Below are positions 59,488 to 64,000 of a stretch of DNA of 64,000 bases, piece by piece. The stretch is from Cubamyces lactineus. Its lineage: Eukaryota > Basidiomycota > Agaricomycetes > Polyporales > Polyporaceae. The notes beneath the pieces were generated by a model. That model saw only the letters and a program-made list of their open reading frames with translations. It did not search any database and had not been told where the DNA came from. The stretch spans positions 1-64,000 of the forward strand of contig JACDTU010000019.1 of assembly GCA_022376465.1 (NCBI GenBank), read 5' to 3'. The position numbers and the translations under genes were made by a program. The first letter of the stretch is position 1. Every line of letters starts with the position of its first letter.

Positions 59488-61108
59488 CGTACGTGCGCAA
59501 GAGGTCCCAGGTATTCGCAGAACAGATGGTCGAGGGCGAAGAAGGTTTGCACGTCGAGTAATGAAGGCCAAGACGCGCGTCGTACACAGACAGGCGCTTA
59601 ATTCCATGTGCCACTGGAGCGGCGCTTGTAGGCGAGTCTTCTCCTCACTCAGAGCCTCGAGCTGTGCTTTACTATCGCTCGAATTCGAAACGTCCTGGAG
59701 TTCATCCAGGATCATATACGAATGGCTGCGTAATAGTGAATTCTAACCCGCTCCAGCGTAGATGCAACAAATGTGCCAAGTACGGGCCCGCATGCCCTGA
59801 TTCCGCTCCTTGGAAGCCTCTTGAAGTCCTAACTCCGAGGCGTGCAATACAGTAGAGGTCGTTAAGTATACAGGTACTGCCATCATCTTTCGCTCTTGTA
59901 GGTAACATCTCTCTTTCATGTTTACTAAAACCACCACCGGAGTTCAACCAAGCTAGTCAGTTAGGTACATACAGAGCCTCGCCGCTGCAAAGAATCGTTA
60001 CGGTCGACCTGGTCTCGTCTGAGCATGGCTATTCTGTGAGTTCACGACTCACACCTTCGACGGTCTTGGCATCAGATTGCGCCGTAGAGCACCTGCGTAC
60101 TTTGCCTCGCTTCGCGCTTCGGAGGGCACGCGGTGAATGAGCTCAATTGGATACAGAATCCCGTGAGGTTCACTAACCTACTAGACTTGCTCGATTGGTG
60201 CCCCTGTACATTTTCAGATGCTGCCCGCTTTCCGCCAGTGCAGACTACTCAGACACGTGTAGAATACGATCTTGATTGTTGTGCCCGCTGATACCGGGCT
60301 CAACCCGGATATCCCAAAACTCGCCAGAGCACGTAGTACCTCACGATATCTTGAACTTCAAACGAAATTAGATGATTGGCAAGCACGCCTGAATTCAACG
60401 ATGGCTTAGTTGGATACGAAGGTACTATGAAAATTGAGAAATCATGAAGAGAGAACACGGGACCTTTGCGCTGCAAAGAATGCTTAGCATGATCTCACTC
60501 AGTGTCTCTTTTTTAGATGTAGCCTCAGCGAACACAGCTTGCATGATCGTACTACCATGAGTCGGCGGATGATGTCATACAACTTGCTTTCGAGTTCTGG
60601 CTTCAAGAGTAGTACCATTCACGCGTCCCAACTCGTTGAGTGCAACGCAAGAACTCGGCCTGCTGCTTGATGGTACTCGTGAGTGTTCTCCTCTGGTACT
60701 CGGTAATAACCAAGTCGATCAATACGGATCTCTGAATCATGAGACTGGTTGGGTGACACCGGGCTCTCTGGCATAGGCGTTAGCTCCTAGACGGCATTGG
60801 CAAGTTCAAGGATGAATGCCATAGTCTCTGATATATCTCTACTATCTATGCTAACTCGAGCTCCTCCGTCAGTCGCGAACCATGGCATTACTCGTCCTGC
60901 TTGTGCAGTCAAGGCCTCCGGCTGAATCATATTGCAAACTGCTTGCGGGCACCCTCATCCTGCTGCGCTACCGAAGACAGGGCACGTATAGATAAAAAAC
61001 ATGAGTGGGACGTATGAACCAGGTATCTCGTATATACACGCATTGCAGAAACAATGAACAGCGACGTAGATGGGTAACTCAATACGAACATTTCTCTATC
61101 TAGCTTGC
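59488..61108. other. Intergenic between KDZ 2 and the direct repeat
   Basis: No gene or RNA recognised. If the 61-kb unit is tandem, the end of this stretch is what would precede position 1. Confidence 0.35.
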
Positions 61109-61142
61109 TGGAGCACCTCGCACTACTCGCGCCAGTCTTACC

Positions 61143-62517
61143 CTAGCATCTCTGCAGTATCGCAACACCGCGGGCGGCCTTGATCAAACTGTAGTGCTTC
61201 AAGGCCGCTCTGTAGGACCTGAAGTCTCGGGTTTTCGCGGCCGGAATGCCTTCTACATACGGCGCCGCGCGGTCCCTGTGAGAGACAGCGTCCATGAGCG
61301 TACAGAACCACGGTCAACGTCGGAACATGACGTACCAGCCCTTGAAAACGCCTACGCGGAGGCCAATGGTCACGACGATCCATTTTGTCTTTAACAGTTT
61401 GGACGGCGTGTCGGGGGTATCGATGATCTCTGCACAGCGTTAGCAGAAATCGTGCAGGTGGTGAATCGAACTCACCTCCGAAATAACTATAGTGATACCC
61501 ACGGGTGGAGGGCGAGTCGATGTCCAGATACGTATAGCGATATCGAGCTGCCTGGACCGGAGGGCGAGGTGCGCAGCGGGCGGAGACGTGCAGGGTTGAT
61601 TCATGCAGCTGCTGAGAGGCGAAAGACGTCTCCATTTCTGCAATCAGGACCTCGATCGCGGCTTCGATCTCGCCCCAGTGTTTCTGCTGCTCGTCGGAGA
61701 CCTCATCGGGCGTTACTGGCGTCGGCGCGCGCCCCGCAGGTAGTACGTAGGACAGTGGGTAGTCATAGGTACTCTCCGGGGAAAGAGCGCGGCGAACCAG
61801 CTCCTCGTGGACGGTAGCGGAGCTGTCACGGCGGCGAGAGAAAGACGGGGGAATATCATCTTGTGCGGCCTCAACGGCATCGTCAGGGGCGAAAGGGGAA
61901 ATTTCAGCGATCGAACTGAGGGTCTGACGACCAGTGACCGGCTCTCGAGCACGAGCGTGAGAGGTAAGGGCAGGGCTCTCGGCGTTTACAGTGGGCGGGG
62001 ATTCGAGAGTGGGCTGTACGGTGTCAAGAATGAGCTCGTTGTTGGCATATCGCGCGCCGTGGAGAACGCCACCGAGACTCAGCGGGACGTCGGGAATACA
62101 TTCGGAAATTATGCAGAGGGTGCCTCCTTTCTCATCGGTGTTATCAGTGGCTGTTTCACCGTAGCGCATGCCGTATGTTGCACTGCTCCGGGGGTTCGGC
62201 ATAGCGGCGTTGGGTTGAGCACTATGCTGCCTAAGGGTTGATACCAGGGGCGGCGTGGCAACCCGCTGTAAAATTTCTGTACTAGTTTGAGGGACACAGG
62301 CGTCTTGACTCTCGCGTAGGTAGGACTGCAACGACAGAATGCATGGATCAAGTGAGTATCTCAACAGATGATTGACTACTGCGGACATACGTCGAGTCGC
62401 AGGTAGCTTAGTGTCCAAGCTGGAAGACCAGGGTCGACACGGCGCCGAGCGCCCTCTCTCAGAGGCCAAGATGGAGTAGCGGGATGAATCATGGACGGTG
62501 TAGAGGGACGTTCCAAC
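61143..62517 (-). CDS. Second copy of viroplasmin/RNase H1-N-like gene
   Basis: Identical to the gene at 35-1409, including both introns and the TAG stop. The same reservations apply to its first exon. Confidence 0.6.
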
Positions 62518-62711
62518 CTAGTGGAGTTTCGCATTCTTGTGAGGAGCGAGGGCCGTGCAGTAGCTGTTGGCGCCACGAGACGAGTATCGGGCGCGGGAAT
62601 GGAGGGTTGGTGGGCGTGCACAGAGCTCGACAGCGCGGGTGGGTGCTTAGCAAGAGCAACCCTTATAGCCCTTCCGTAATGGTTTAGCGCACGTCTCGCC
62701 GTCGCTTGTCG

Positions 62712-62723
62712 CTATTTAAATAG
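62712..62723. promoter_or_regulatory. Second copy of palindromic TATA-like box
   Basis: CTATTTAAATAG, identical to 1604-1615, again 61 bp before the ATG of the plus-strand gene copy. Confidence 0.4.
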
Positions 62724-62784
62724 GCATCAGTTGTCATGCAGGGGCGTAGAACCCCATCCCCGCGTACACGCTTCGATCTACACG

Positions 62785-64000
62785 ATGCCGGGAAAAGTCT
62801 GGGCGACCGAAGAGCAGGCTTCTTGGCTGTCCAAACGGCTTCCAGACTTTGTCCAGGCTCAGAGCGCAAACAAAACTGATAAGTTCTTTGGGATCACTTA
62901 CTGCGAATGGTTTCACCGCTTCAACCTCGAAGATCCTACCCCTGAAGAGCTCGAAGCGGAGGGTGGCAATGAGGAGAGGGCGCGATCAAAGAAAACGAAA
63001 GCGCAGCGCAAGGTCAGTGCTCCGTTAGATGATGCGCACTTTCTGACTCACTGAAATTGTATGATTGGCCCGATAGCGCATCCGATGGTGGTTCTATAAC
63101 CACGCCCGCGGTGCGACTAGTCGGCGAGTCCTGAATTTGAACAAAAAGAAGACGGGGTACCTGCACCCCTACCAAGCGTATCTCCGCCTTTACAAGGACC
63201 GCGTCATGCCTGTTATCAACACTCAGTATTACATGTACCGCGTCAAGCTCGGCAACGACCAAGAGGCCGAGGCTGAACTCACCTTTCGGAACAAGTTGGC
63301 GAAGGAGTTGCTGGCGGGAGAACCCGAAGACGTTAAAGAGCGCGTCGAGGCCTACCGCGAATTTGCGCGAAAGAAGGCAAAAGAGGGCGTTCTAGGGTCA
63401 GTGGTGGATAGAGGCACCTCGGCAGAAGGGGACGGGGAAGACGTAAGGGTCGAAGAGCTTGTAAAGTAAGTCATTCCCCGTGCTCTGATCACTTGGCGTA
63501 CTGACGCTGTCATTAGGAATATTGGAAGCTTACCCGTGACGTTGGACCACGCGATGAAGAACCTGAATCGTCTGACGGGGTGGGTTGGATGTGCTATCTT
63601 CGCCGGGCCACATCCGCAGACTGGTGCAATGATGACGGTGTCGTGAGTAATTCCACTCATACTGATTGAGCATACCAGTGACCTTTCATAGGACTAGCGT
63701 TGGAAAGACACTCCAAGAGACTTTGAAGTTTGAGGACGTGTCGCCAGACGCGCACCAGACCCTGACAGACGCCTTTACGTCGTTTGCAGACATGTGCTTC
63801 CATAAGTAGATCTCTGGTAACTCGTGGCCTGCTGATTGATCAGTCCGCTACGTACAGCAAGCGACCTCCCAAACGCGTTGACCGTGATGTACAAAGACTT
63901 ACAAGACGGTTCAGACAGCAGCTCAGAACACGCACAGCCCGTGACCCGCACAGGCGATGGCAACAGAGACAATAGCGAGGAAAACAACGGCGGGGATCTC
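62785..64000 (+). CDS. Second copy of the W-rich gene, cut by the window end
   Basis: Identical to 1677-2892, covering the N-terminal module and the following short exons. The Gly/Ala repeat and C-terminal module would lie beyond 64000. Confidence 0.65.

Larger units (their letters stand above)
61109..64000. repeat. Right copy of long direct repeat
   Basis: Same as 1-2892 at offset 61,108, same strand, cut by the window end. The upstream sequence (through 61108) cannot be compared with the left copy because the window starts there. Confidence 0.95.

Noticed and set aside
1..64000. CRISPR arrays or bacterial-type operons
   Set aside because: Repeats here are not regularly spaced with unique spacers, and genes are intron-rich and eukaryotic.

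Overview
The window looks like nuclear DNA of a filamentous basidiomycete (Agaricomycete-like). Genes carry many short introns of about 45 to 75 nt with GTRNGT donors and CTRAC branch sites. The host genes have fungal family features: a gephyrin-type molybdenum cofactor gene, a Brl1/Brr6 nuclear envelope gene, a fungal Argonaute and a P450. The mobile DNA is of the kinds common in Agaricomycetes: two KDZ (Kyakuja-Dileera-Zisupton) transposases, a Helitron, Ty1/Copia, a Gypsy-like Gag-protease unit and tRNA-derived short elements.

Layout. 1-4.7 kb: two divergent genes sharing a short promoter region. One has a viroplasmin/RNase H1-N-like C-terminus; the other belongs to an unnamed tryptophan-rich family. 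5.7-7.5 kb: a 1,777-bp repeat arm built of TTGTACG/CGTACAA hairpins. 7.4-11.0 kb: KDZ transposase 1 (plus strand, one stop codon). 13.3-16.1 kb: molybdenum cofactor gene cnxE (minus). 18.0-22.9 kb: broken Helitron (minus) split by a 673-bp foldback of two tRNA-like copies. 23.9-27.2 kb: BRL1/BRR6 (plus) bracketed by inverted repeats of about 245 bp. 27.7-30.0 kb: truncated Copia with one LTR. 30.2-32.1 kb: decayed P450 (plus). 32.5-35.9 kb: Argonaute (minus). 36.0-37.4 kb: foldback transposon with a 9-bp target duplication, 91 bp upstream of the Argonaute start codon. 39.6-51.4 kb: Gypsy-type coding remnants (Gag, two retropepsins, no reverse transcriptase seen) overlapping minus-strand splice-site clusters. 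52.4-54.1 kb: the inverted partner of the first arm. 55.7-59.5 kb: KDZ transposase 2 (minus). 61.1-64.0 kb: the first 2,892 bp of the window again, in direct orientation.

Reading. The host genes sit between two inverted, gap-free KDZ-type arms, with two different KDZ transposases pointing inward from the outer ends. The whole block is then bounded by a direct repeat at a 61,108-bp offset. This could be a large tandem duplication, a KDZ-framed composite segment, or partly an assembly effect; the sequence alone cannot decide. The host genes cnxE, BRL1 and Argonaute look intact. The transposons and the P450 show stops, frameshifts and truncation.
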